64,000 nucleotides of DNA, taken from contig NZ_JAHDTI010000004.1 of NCBI RefSeq assembly GCF_018531495.1, forward strand, positions 496,001 through 560,000, in the 5' to 3' direction. The DNA is from Nonomuraea sediminis. GTDB taxonomy: Bacteria; Actinomycetota; Actinomycetes; Streptosporangiales; Streptosporangiaceae. The translations under genes and the position numbers were made by a program. This document shows positions 15,731 through 23,133 of the stretch, in pieces. The notes beneath the pieces were generated by a model. The model saw only the letters and a program-made list of their open reading frames with translations. It had not been told where the DNA came from and did not search any database. The number at the start of each line of letters is the position of its first letter. Position 1 is the stretch's first letter.

Positions 15731-16728
15731 AGGCTCTCCTTCACTTGGTCGGGTTCGAAGCTGCCGCGTTGGGTGACGATGCGGGTCACCAGGTCGGGCG
15801 GGGTCACGTCGAAGGCCGGGTAGTAGCCGGTCACGCCTTCGGCGGCGGTGCGATGGCCGAGCACGTGCAGCACCTCGTCGCCGGCTCGCCGCTCGATCAC
15901 CACGTCCGCGGCGGTGGGCGCGAGCGGGTCGGGGGCGTCGATGAGCGCGTAGAACGGAACCTCGAAGGCCCGGGCGGCGAGCGCGACGCCGAGCGTGCCG
16001 ACCTTGTTGACCACGTGCCCGTCGAGCGTGACGCGGTCGGCGGCGGTCAGTGCGACGTCGGCCAGCCCGTCGGACAGCGCGGCGGCGACCATGCCGTCGG
16101 TGATGAGCGTGGGCTGGTAGCCCATCTCGACCAGCGTCGCCGCGGTGAGCCTGGCGCCCTGCAGGTATGGCCGCGTCTCGGTGCAGACGAACTCCAGCCG
16201 CTTGCCCGCCGCCTGTGCCGCCCGGACGGTCGCGATCAGGAACGCGTCGGCCCAGCAGTGCGTGAGCACCCGCGCGCCGTCCTCCAGCAGGACGGCGGCG
16301 TGCTCGCCCACCGCGGCGCTGCGCGCCCGGTAGGCCGCGTCGTGCTCGCCCGCCGCCCGCGTGACCGCAGCCACCAGCTCGTCACCGGCCAGCCGCGCGT
16401 CGACCGCGGACAGCACACCGTGCACGGCGTCGCGGATGTGGTTGTTCGTCGGCCTGGTCGCCACCAGCCGCGCGCCCACCGCCCGCAGCCGTTCCACGGC
16501 CGCGCCCGGCGGCTCGGCACGAGCCTCGCGCGCGCCGAGCACCAGCCCCGCCGTGGCCGCGAACAGCGGGCCCGAGCTCTGCGTCACCATCCGCTCGATC
16601 GCCACCGCGACGTCCTCGCTGGTGACACAGCGCACCCAGCGCACCTCCAGCGGGAAGACGCGCCGGTCGAGGATCTCAACCGCGTCGTCCGTCAGCCGCA
16701 CCGAGTCGGCGAGGATGGGACCGGTCAT
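15727..16728 (-). CDS. mtnA: S-methyl-5-thioribose-1-phosphate isomerase (MtnA/eIF2B-alpha family)
   Basis: 333-residue aldose-ketose isomerase of the eIF2B-like family; it would convert methylthioribose 1-phosphate to methylthioribulose 1-phosphate. The strongest family marks are 'ETRPYLQGARLTA', 'ADRVTLDGHVVNKVGT' (catalytic Asp) and 'VPFYALIDAPDP'. The cysteine region reads 'LTHCWADAF' instead of the usual C-N-T-G form, so it is a divergent MtnA and could be a 5-deoxyribose or related isomerase. ATG 16728 is preceded by GGAGGG, seven bases away, even though this makes it overlap the permease gene by 53 bases. Confidence 0.82.
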   Translation of the reverse strand: MTGPILADSVRLTDDAVEILDRRVFPLEVRWVRCVTSEDVAVAIERMVTQSSGPLFAATAGLVLGAREARAEPPGAAVERLRAVGARLVATRPTNNHIRDAVHGVLSAVDARLAGDELVAAVTRAAGEHDAAYRARSAAVGEHAAVLLEDGARVLTHCWADAFLIATVRAAQAAGKRLEFVCTETRPYLQGARLTAATLVEMGYQPTLITDGMVAAALSDGLADVALTAADRVTLDGHVVNKVGTLGVALAARAFEVPFYALIDAPDPLAPTAADVVIERRAGDEVLHVLGHRTAAEGVTGYYPAFDVTPPDLVTRIVTQRGSFEPDQVKESL

Positions 16729-17545
16729 AAAGCTTCCCTCCGATCAGGGCGAGGAGTGTGATCAGGTACGGCGCGGCGTCGGTGGCCTGTTGCGGCAGCC
16801 CGAGCCCCTGCAGCCGGAAGCCCAGCGCCTCCGCGGCCCCGAACAGCAGGCACGCGGCCAGCACGAGGAACGGCCGGGGACCCGCGAGCATGACGGCCAC
16901 CACGGCCACCCAGCCGCGCCCCGCGCTCATCCCCTCGCTGAACAGCGTCACGTTGCCCAGCGCGAGCTGCGCGCCGCCGAGCCCGCACAGCGCCCCCGCG
17001 GCGAGCAGGGCTCCGTGCCGGTAGACGGACACCGGCAACCCGATGGACTCGGCGGCCTCCGGATGCTCACCGACGCCGCGCAGCCGCAGCCCCGACCTGG
17101 TCCGGCCCAGCCACCACGCCGCCCACGCCACCAGCACGAACGCGACGGGCACCAGCGGGGACTGCGATCCGATCATCGGCAGCCCGGCCAGGTCGGGCGA
17201 GCTGTAGGTGCCGCCGCTGCCGAACACCCGTCGCATGAGGAAGGCGGTCAGCCCCAGCGACAGCAGATTCACCCCGACCGCCGACACGACGGGATCGGCG
17301 CGGAACGTCACGGCGGGCACCGACAGGACAGCCGCGAAGAGCGTGGTCGCGAGCACCGCGCCCGACACGCCCCACCAGGCGCTCCCGGTCAGGTGGCTGA
17401 AGACGACCGCGGTGAACGCACCCCACAGCAGCTGGCCCTCGAGGGCCATGTTGAAGACACCCGACACCGAGCTGAGCAGTCCGCCGAGCGCGGCGAGCAC
17501 GACGGGGGCGGTGGCGGTCAGCACCGCTGCGAGAAAGGCGTTCAC
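16676..17545 (-). CDS. BMP-type nucleoside ABC transporter permease (second permease)
   Basis: 289-residue membrane protein with about eight hydrophobic helices, of the branched-chain/ribose permease superfamily in the YufQ/NupQ-like branch: 'SSVSGVFNMALEGQLLWGAF' and 'LRLRGVGEHPEAAESIGLPV' are the characteristic segments. It pairs with the 329-residue permease encoded just upstream (overlap of four bases). Its 3' end runs 53 bases into mtnA in a different frame. With the BMP lipoprotein and the ATPase it forms a complete nucleoside-type importer. Confidence 0.9.
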   Translation of the reverse strand: MNAFLAAVLTATAPVVLAALGGLLSSVSGVFNMALEGQLLWGAFTAVVFSHLTGSAWWGVSGAVLATTLFAAVLSVPAVTFRADPVVSAVGVNLLSLGLTAFLMRRVFGSGGTYSSPDLAGLPMIGSQSPLVPVAFVLVAWAAWWLGRTRSGLRLRGVGEHPEAAESIGLPVSVYRHGALLAAGALCGLGGAQLALGNVTLFSEGMSAGRGWVAVVAVMLAGPRPFLVLAACLLFGAAEALGFRLQGLGLPQQATDAAPYLITLLALIGGKLYDRSHPRRLGAADGRRG

Positions 17546-18531
17546 CCGCGCCTCCGCACGACGGCGGTCACCGCGACGAGCACGACGATCAGTCCCTGGA
17601 CGATCTGGGTGAGCTGGCTCGGCACGCCCGCCTCGCGTTCCATGCCCTGCCCGCCCGCCTGCAGGATCGTCAGTACCGCCACGGTGAGCGGGATCGCCGG
17701 GGGCCGTCCGGTGGCCAGCAGCACGGCCGCGATCGCGGTGAAGGTGTAGCCGGGCGCGGTGAGCGCGCCGTCCACGAACCGGTACGGCGGGCCGAGCACG
17801 ATCAGGCCGCCCACCAGCCCGGCGAACGCGCCGCCTCCGGCGAGGGCCAGGGTCGCCAGCCGGTTCACCCTGATGCCTCCGTACCTGGCGAACTCCGGGT
17901 TCGCGCCCAGCGCGCGGAGCTCGTAGCCGGGAACCGTCCGCGCGTCGACGTACAGCCAGAGCGCGGTCAGAGCCGCGACGATCGGCAGCGCGATCGTGAC
18001 GTACGTGCTGGAGCCGAGTGCGGGCAGGTGCGCGGACTCGGGCAGGAGCGGCGTCTGGACGAGCCCGGTGCCGCGCTCGGCGAGCGGAAACCTGGCCAGA
18101 TAGGAGGCCAGCGATACGGCTGGGGCGCTGAGCAGCAGCGTGCTGACGATGGCCGGGATGCCCAGCCTGGTGCGCAGCGGCGCTGACAGCCCCGCGAGCA
18201 GCGCGCCTGCCAGGCCTGCGCCCACGAGAGGCAGCACGAACGAGCCGCCGGCGTGCAGGGCCAGCGCCGCCGCGGTGATGCCGCCGAGCGCGAGCTGGCC
18301 GTCGCCGCCCAGGTTGAACTCGCCCGCGCGCAGCGGGATCGCGAACGCGACGGCCATCCCCAGCGTGGGGACGGAAGTGGCGAGCGTGTACTCGAGGTTG
18401 CCGTCCATGAGCGCGCCGCGCAGCAGCGCGGGGTAGGCGAGCAAGGGGTCGACGCCCACGGCCAGCATGACCAGCGTCGTCAGCGCCACCGCCCCCGCCA
18501 CCGAGAGGACGGCCGGCGCGCGCACGTTCAT
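17542..18531 (-). CDS. BMP-type nucleoside ABC transporter permease (first permease)
   Basis: 329-residue integral membrane protein of the YufP/NupP-like branch. Visible are 'RAGEFNLGGDGQLALGGITA' and the cytoplasmic loop 'GYELRALGANPEFARYGGI', the ATPase-contacting segment. Multiple helices span the whole length. It overlaps both neighbours by four bases, so expression is tightly coupled with the ATPase upstream and the partner permease downstream. Confidence 0.9.
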   Translation of the reverse strand: MNVRAPAVLSVAGAVALTTLVMLAVGVDPLLAYPALLRGALMDGNLEYTLATSVPTLGMAVAFAIPLRAGEFNLGGDGQLALGGITAAALALHAGGSFVLPLVGAGLAGALLAGLSAPLRTRLGIPAIVSTLLLSAPAVSLASYLARFPLAERGTGLVQTPLLPESAHLPALGSSTYVTIALPIVAALTALWLYVDARTVPGYELRALGANPEFARYGGIRVNRLATLALAGGGAFAGLVGGLIVLGPPYRFVDGALTAPGYTFTAIAAVLLATGRPPAIPLTVAVLTILQAGGQGMEREAGVPSQLTQIVQGLIVVLVAVTAVVRRRG

Positions 18532-20003
18532 GCGGCGGCGCCCGTCATGGCGGCGCCCAGGCGTTCGTCGGTGGCTTCCGCCGCGGGCAACTCGGCGACC
18601 ACCCGCCCCGCCAGCATCACCAGCACGCGGTCAGCCAATGCCCGGAGCTCGGTGAGCTCGCTCGATTGCAGCAGCACCGCGCGCCCCGCGTCCCTGGCCG
18701 CCGCGAGCAGCGCGTGGATGTGCTCCTGCGCGCCGACGTCCACGCCCTGCGTCGGCTCCTCCACCACCAGCACCGGCGCGTCCCTGGACAGCTCCCTGGC
18801 CAGGACGGCCTTCTGCGCGTTGCCGCCGGACAGCCGCGCGATCGGCGCACGCACCGAGGCCGCGCGCACGCCGAACCGTTCGACCAGCCCGGCCGCCCGC
18901 TCACGCACCAGGCGCATGCTCAGCAGGAAGCCGCGCTGCGCCCCCATCAGCAGGTTGTCGGCCAGCGACATGCCGGGCGCGGTCGCCCGCCCGGCCCGGT
19001 CCTCGGGCACGTAGGCGACCCGCCGGTCGCGCCCGCCGCCCACCGGCCGCCCATCGAGCAGCACCTGGCCGGCATCGGCCCGGCCCAGGCCGGTCACGGC
19101 GTCGACCAGCTCGCGCTGCCCGCTGCCCGCCACGCCCGCGATCCCCACGATCTCGCCCGGCCGTACCCCGAACGACACCCCCGCCAGGCGGGGCACGCCG
19201 TCGCGGTCGCGCACGCGCAGGTCGCGCACCTCCAGCAGGTACGGCTCAGCCGTGACCTTCCCCGGCGGCGGGGCGGCCTCGGTGAGAGAGCGGCCGATCA
19301 TGGCGGTCACCAGCTCGTCCGCCGACGTCGCCGCGGTGACGAACCGCCCCGTCACCCGTCCCTTGCGCAGCACGGTGACCCGGTCGCTCGCCGCGAGCAC
19401 CTCGCTCAGCTTGTGCGTCACCAGCACGACCGACACGCCGGTGGCGGCCAGCTCCCGCAGCACGCCGATCAGGCGGTCGGCCTCGCCGGGTGTCAGCACG
19501 GCCGTCGGCTCGTCCAGGATGAGCACCTCGGCCCGCCGGTGCAGCGCCTTGAGGATCTCCACCCGCTGCCGCACTCCCACGGGCAGCTCGCCGACGCGCG
19601 ACTCCGGGTCGACCTCCAGCCCGTACCGCGCGGCCAGTCCGGCCACGGTACGGCGGGCCTCGGCGCGGTCGAGCACGCCCAACCTGGCGGGCTCCGCGCC
19701 GATCACCACGTTCTCCGCCACGGTCAACCCGGGGAACAGGCGGAAGCGCTGGTGGATCATGCCCAGGCCGTGGGCGATCGCGTCCGCGGGGGACCGCAGC
19801 CTGATCCGGGTCCCGTCGCGCAGCACATGACCGGCGTCCGGGCGGTGCAGGCCGTACAGGATGGACATCAGCGTGGACTTGCCCGCGCCGTTCTCACCGA
19901 CGACGGCGTGCACCTCGCCACGCTCCACGGCCAGGTCGATGCCGTCGTTGGCCGGCACCGTGCCGAAGTGCTTGGTGATGCCGACCAGTTCGACCGCGGG
20001 CAT
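18528..20003 (-). CDS. BMP-type nucleoside ABC transporter ATP-binding protein (tandem domains)
   Basis: 491-residue double ATPase of the YufO/NupO/RbsA-like kind. Domain 1 has 'GENGAGKST', 'LPVGVRQRVEILKAL' in place of the classical signature, and 'LILDEPTAVL'; domain 2 has 'GVAGSGQRE', 'LSGGNAQKAV' and 'LVVEEPTQGVD'. The Gln in the second P-loop and the changed first signature are usual for this subfamily. ATG 20003 lies two bases after the stop of the binding-protein gene. Confidence 0.93.
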   Translation of the reverse strand: MPAVELVGITKHFGTVPANDGIDLAVERGEVHAVVGENGAGKSTLMSILYGLHRPDAGHVLRDGTRIRLRSPADAIAHGLGMIHQRFRLFPGLTVAENVVIGAEPARLGVLDRAEARRTVAGLAARYGLEVDPESRVGELPVGVRQRVEILKALHRRAEVLILDEPTAVLTPGEADRLIGVLRELAATGVSVVLVTHKLSEVLAASDRVTVLRKGRVTGRFVTAATSADELVTAMIGRSLTEAAPPPGKVTAEPYLLEVRDLRVRDRDGVPRLAGVSFGVRPGEIVGIAGVAGSGQRELVDAVTGLGRADAGQVLLDGRPVGGGRDRRVAYVPEDRAGRATAPGMSLADNLLMGAQRGFLLSMRLVRERAAGLVERFGVRAASVRAPIARLSGGNAQKAVLARELSRDAPVLVVEEPTQGVDVGAQEHIHALLAAARDAGRAVLLQSSELTELRALADRVLVMLAGRVVAELPAAEATDERLGAAMTGAAA

Positions 20004-20005
20004 GC

Positions 20006-21037
20006 CTAGCCCGCCAGCGGGTCGGCGACGGTGACCTTGCCCGCCACGATGTCGTCGCGTACCTGCTTGACCTTCGTCACGACCTCGGGGCTGGAGGCGA
20101 CCACGCAGGTGGAGGCCGCCAGGTCGTCGCCGAGGGCCGACACGCCGACGCCGCCCTCCTTGAGCCCGTACACCTTCACACCGCCCGCCCTGCCTGCCGC
20201 GATGTCCTTGATGGCGGCGCGCTCGGCCACGTCGACGTGCTTGAGCACGTTGTCGATGATCGTTCCTGGGCTCTGCGCGCACTGGTCGACGTCCACGCCG
20301 AAGGACTTGGCGCCCGTGGCGGCTGCCGCCTCGAAGACGCCCTGGTTGCCTGCCGACGCCGCGGCGGCCACGATGTCGGCGCCCTGGCCGGTGAGGGACT
20401 GCGCCTGCGCCTTCGCGCGTGCCGGGTCGCTGAAGGGGTTGTTGCCGCCGACGTAGAGCGGAGTGCCGGTGGCGGACGGGGCGACCGACCTGGCGCCGGC
20501 GAAGAACGGGTCGATCCACCGGTGCACGAACGGCGAGTCGAGCGCGGCCACCACGCCGAGCTTGCCGCTCTTGGACAGGAGCCCGGCCTCCACACCGGCC
20601 AGGTAGGCGGCCTCGTGCTCCTTGAACGACACGCAGGTGAGGTTGGCCGCCTGGCCCTTGGCGCACGAGTCCACCTGCAGGAACTGCTGCTGGGGATGCT
20701 GCTTGGGCAGCGTGGCGAACGGATCGTCGAAGGAGAAGCTGACCCCCACGATCACCGTCGGCCTGGCCCTGACGGCCGCGTCGAGGTTCTGCGCGATGCT
20801 CGTCGGGTCCTTGCTCTCGTACAGCTTGAAGGAGGCGCCGATCTCCTTGGCCGCGGCCTCCGCGCCCTTGACGCTGAGCTGGAGGAAGCTGTTCGTCCCG
20901 ACGGGGTTGGGGGTGATGAGGATCACGGACTTGGCGGCGGTGGGCTGCTGGCCCGCCCCGCACGCGGCGAGCGTGAGCGTGGCGGTGGTCAGTATGGCCA
21001 GCGTGGAGGTGGTGCGCATGCCGCAGAGCATATTCAC
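20006..21037 (-). CDS. BMP family nucleoside-binding lipoprotein
   Basis: About 343 residues with a lipoprotein signal (MRTTSTLAILTTATLTLAAC) and the BMP/PnrA fold: 'NLDAAVRARPTVIVGVSFSF', 'GVEAGLLSKSGKLGVVAALD', 'GADIVAAAASAGNQGVFEAA', 'FGVDVDQCAQSPG'. The family binds purine nucleosides. I extend to GTG 21037, which follows AGGA by five bases; ATG at 21031 or 21019 would also give a functional lipoprotein. It heads the operon with ATPase, two permeases, mtnA, nucleoside hydrolase, mtnC and mtnB, making methylthioadenosine or 5'-deoxyadenosine the likely ligand (inference). Confidence 0.88.
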   Translation of the reverse strand: MNMLCGMRTTSTLAILTTATLTLAACGAGQQPTAAKSVILITPNPVGTNSFLQLSVKGAEAAAKEIGASFKLYESKDPTSIAQNLDAAVRARPTVIVGVSFSFDDPFATLPKQHPQQQFLQVDSCAKGQAANLTCVSFKEHEAAYLAGVEAGLLSKSGKLGVVAALDSPFVHRWIDPFFAGARSVAPSATGTPLYVGGNNPFSDPARAKAQAQSLTGQGADIVAAAASAGNQGVFEAAAATGAKSFGVDVDQCAQSPGTIIDNVLKHVDVAERAAIKDIAAGRAGGVKVYGLKEGGVGVSALGDDLAASTCVVASSPEVVTKVKQVRDDIVAGKVTVADPLAG

Positions 21038-21110
21038 ATATTTCCTACCAGAACAACCTGAATATGGTGGTGAGTCCGGACAGAAGGAGGTTTGATGGGA
21101 GGGGGCACCA

Positions 21111-21959
21111 ATGTCTGGATTGATCATCGTTGGGGCCGATGGTTCGCAGGCGGCGCAGTCCGCGGTGGAATGGGCGGCCGACGACGCCTACCGGATGCAC
21201 GCCTCGGTGCGCATCGTGAACGCGCTGGACCGCTGGCCGTACCGGATCGCGGGCTTTCGCTTCGCAGAAGGGCCTGACCCGCTGACCCGCAGCGCGGAGC
21301 GGACCGTGGCCGAGGCGGCCCGCCTCGCCCGCGAACGCCGGCCGGACGTCGAGGTCACGACCGAGATCGTCGACGGCCATCCCGCCGCCGTCCTGTGCGA
21401 ACAGGCCAAGGACGCCGTCGAGATCGTGATCGGCAGCCGTGGGGTGGGCGGGTTCTCAGGAGCGCTGCTCGGCTCCGTGAGCGACCATGTCGCGGGGCAG
21501 GCGCACTGCCCGGTGGTGGTCGTACGGCAGGCCCGGCGGGAGCCGTACGACGAGGTGGTCGTCGGCGTGGACGAGTCGAAGGAATGCGAGCCCGCACTCG
21601 CCTACGCCTTCGCCCAGGCCGAGCTCCGGGGCGCCCTGCTCAGGGCGGTCCACGCCTGGCATCTGCCGCAGCTCGCCTACGCGGACTTCGTCTTCGACGT
21701 GGACGAGGTGCGCACGACACACCACAGGATCCTGACCGACAGGCTCGCCGCGTTCGAGCGGCGATACCCGCAGGTGACGGTGGTGGAGTACGCGCCGCGA
21801 GCGCATCCGGTCGAGATCCTCACCGACGTGTCGGCCACGGCCGATCTGGTGGTGCTCGGCTCGCACGGCAGGGGCGCCTTCGTCGCGGCCCTGCTCGGCT
21901 CGGTCAGCCGGGGCGTGCTGCACCACGCCAGGTGCGCCGTCGCGGTGGTCCGGTCGTAG
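21111..21959 (+). CDS. Universal stress protein, two UspA domains
   Basis: 282 residues made of two tandem Usp domains. Domain 1 starts 'IIVGADGSQAAQSAVEWA' and has the ATP-binding 'GSRGVGGFSGALLGSVS'; domain 2 starts 'VVVGVDESKECEPAL' and has 'GSHGRGAFVAALLGSVS'. Both carry the G-x2-G-x9-G-S pattern of ATP-binding members. GGGAGGGGG lies before ATG 21111. A stronger AAGGAGG at 21085-21091 precedes a different-frame ATG at 21095, noted separately. It is likely followed in the same transcript by the isoaspartyl methyltransferase, another protein-damage or stress function. Confidence 0.93.
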   Translation: MSGLIIVGADGSQAAQSAVEWAADDAYRMHASVRIVNALDRWPYRIAGFRFAEGPDPLTRSAERTVAEAARLARERRPDVEVTTEIVDGHPAAVLCEQAKDAVEIVIGSRGVGGFSGALLGSVSDHVAGQAHCPVVVVRQARREPYDEVVVGVDESKECEPALAYAFAQAELRGALLRAVHAWHLPQLAYADFVFDVDEVRTTHHRILTDRLAAFERRYPQVTVVEYAPRAHPVEILTDVSATADLVVLGSHGRGAFVAALLGSVSRGVLHHARCAVAVVRS

Positions 21960-21988
21960 GAGGCGAGGGCACCGCCATCCGGACGCTG

Positions 21989-22588
21989 GTGGAGATCGTC
22001 CAGCAGGCAGGGGTGACCGACCCTCGCCTGCTGGAGGCCGTACGCGCCACGCCGCGCGGGCATTTCGTGTCGCCGGAGTTCGCCCTGCGCGCCGATCGGG
22101 ACGAGCCCATCCCGATCGGGCACGACCAGCCGACCTCGCAGCCCTCCCTGGTCGCCCGGATGATCGACGGGCTCCAGCTCTCGGGCACGGAGGTCGTCCT
22201 GGAGATCGGCACCGGCTGCGGCTACATGACGGCCCTGCTCGCACGCCTGGCCCGCCGCGTGTACTCCGTCGAGCGCCATGCCGACCTGGCGGAGCTCGCC
22301 CGGGCGAACCTGGAGTCGTCGGACGTCACGAATGCCGAGATCGTGGTGGGCGACGGCAGCCTCGGCCTGCCGTCGCACGCGCCCTTCGACGCCGTCATCG
22401 TGTCCGCCACCGCGGCCGAGGTGCCCGGCCCGCTGGTCGAACAGCTCGCCGAGGGCGGCCGGCTGGTCATGCCGATCCACGCGCGGGAGGCCGACCTGGT
22501 CACCCTGTTCGTCAAGCGGCACGGCCGCCTCCAGCGGCAGCGGCTGCTGCTGCCCGCCTGCTTCGTTCCGCTGGTCCAGGGCCCATAG
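21989..22588 (+). CDS. pcm: Protein-L-isoaspartate O-methyltransferase
   Basis: About 199 residues of the PCMT family, which methylates isoaspartyl residues in aged proteins to start their repair. Visible are 'VRATPRGHFV', 'IGHDQPTSQPSLVARM' (the family's active-site loop, with 'TSQP' in place of 'TISQP'), the SAM-binding 'VLEIGTGCGYMTALLA' and 'VGDGSLGLP'. The start is uncertain: the frame opens with no ATG near the good AGGAGG at 21958-21963, so I report GTG 21989, while homology-like residues extend to about 21977. Confidence 0.88.
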   Translation: MEIVQQAGVTDPRLLEAVRATPRGHFVSPEFALRADRDEPIPIGHDQPTSQPSLVARMIDGLQLSGTEVVLEIGTGCGYMTALLARLARRVYSVERHADLAELARANLESSDVTNAEIVVGDGSLGLPSHAPFDAVIVSATAAEVPGPLVEQLAEGGRLVMPIHAREADLVTLFVKRHGRLQRQRLLLPACFVPLVQGP

Positions 22589-22662
22589 GGCCCCGCTCCC
22601 GCTCCCCAGCCACGACGAGATCGGGCGGCCTGGAGCAACGCACCCCCGCGCCGATACGGCCA

Positions 22663-22683
22663 GTCACATTTCTACGTTGTGAC
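22663..22683. promoter_or_regulatory. Inverted repeat in spacer (gtcaca ... tgtgac)
   Basis: Perfect six-base arms (22663-22668 and 22678-22683) with nine bases between, 47 bases upstream of the small gene at 22730. It could be a regulator site of the CRP/FNR-like or another dimeric type. Only the symmetry is seen. Confidence 0.3.
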
Positions 22684-22729
22684 GTGTCAGATCGGGTACA
22701 ACCTGGAGTGAGGACGAAGGGAAGCCGCG

Positions 22730-23074
22730 ATGACCCGCACCTTGGGGGCGGCTGTCGAGAAGGCGCGCCTCGACTGTGAGGCGACGGCCGCCGAGCTGGC
22801 GGCGCATCCGCTGAGCGACGAGCGGATGCACGCGCACCTGCGCGCCCAGACCCTGTACGGCTGGTGGCGCCTCGTGGCCGGCTACGCCACGGACCGGGAG
22901 GTCGCACCGACCAGGGCCGTGGACAAGTTCGGCCACTGGATCGGCTCCTACGTCGCCTCGGACGCCGATCCTGACACGATCGAGGCGGCACGGGAGTTCC
23001 TGCGCCAGGCCGAGGAGTTCGCCGACCGTCCGGGACCGGTCATTCAGGTGATCGGGATGCCACCCAGGCGATGA
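22730..23074 (+). CDS. Hypothetical protein
   Basis: 114-residue soluble, mainly helical protein with no signal peptide or membrane segment. It is rich in Ala, Asp and Glu with a Trp-rich middle ('LYGWWRLVAGYATD', 'DKFGHWIGSYVAS'). AAGGGA lies eight bases before ATG 22730. I do not recognise the family. It is followed on the same strand by a beta-lactamase-fold hydrolase 59 bases downstream. Confidence 0.6.
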   Translation: MTRTLGAAVEKARLDCEATAAELAAHPLSDERMHAHLRAQTLYGWWRLVAGYATDREVAPTRAVDKFGHWIGSYVASDADPDTIEAAREFLRQAEEFADRPGPVIQVIGMPPRR

Positions 23075-23133
23075 TCTGGTGCGTGTGCCGGACTCCAAGG
23101 CGGGAGGCCGCAAGTTTGCCGTGGAGGCCAAAC

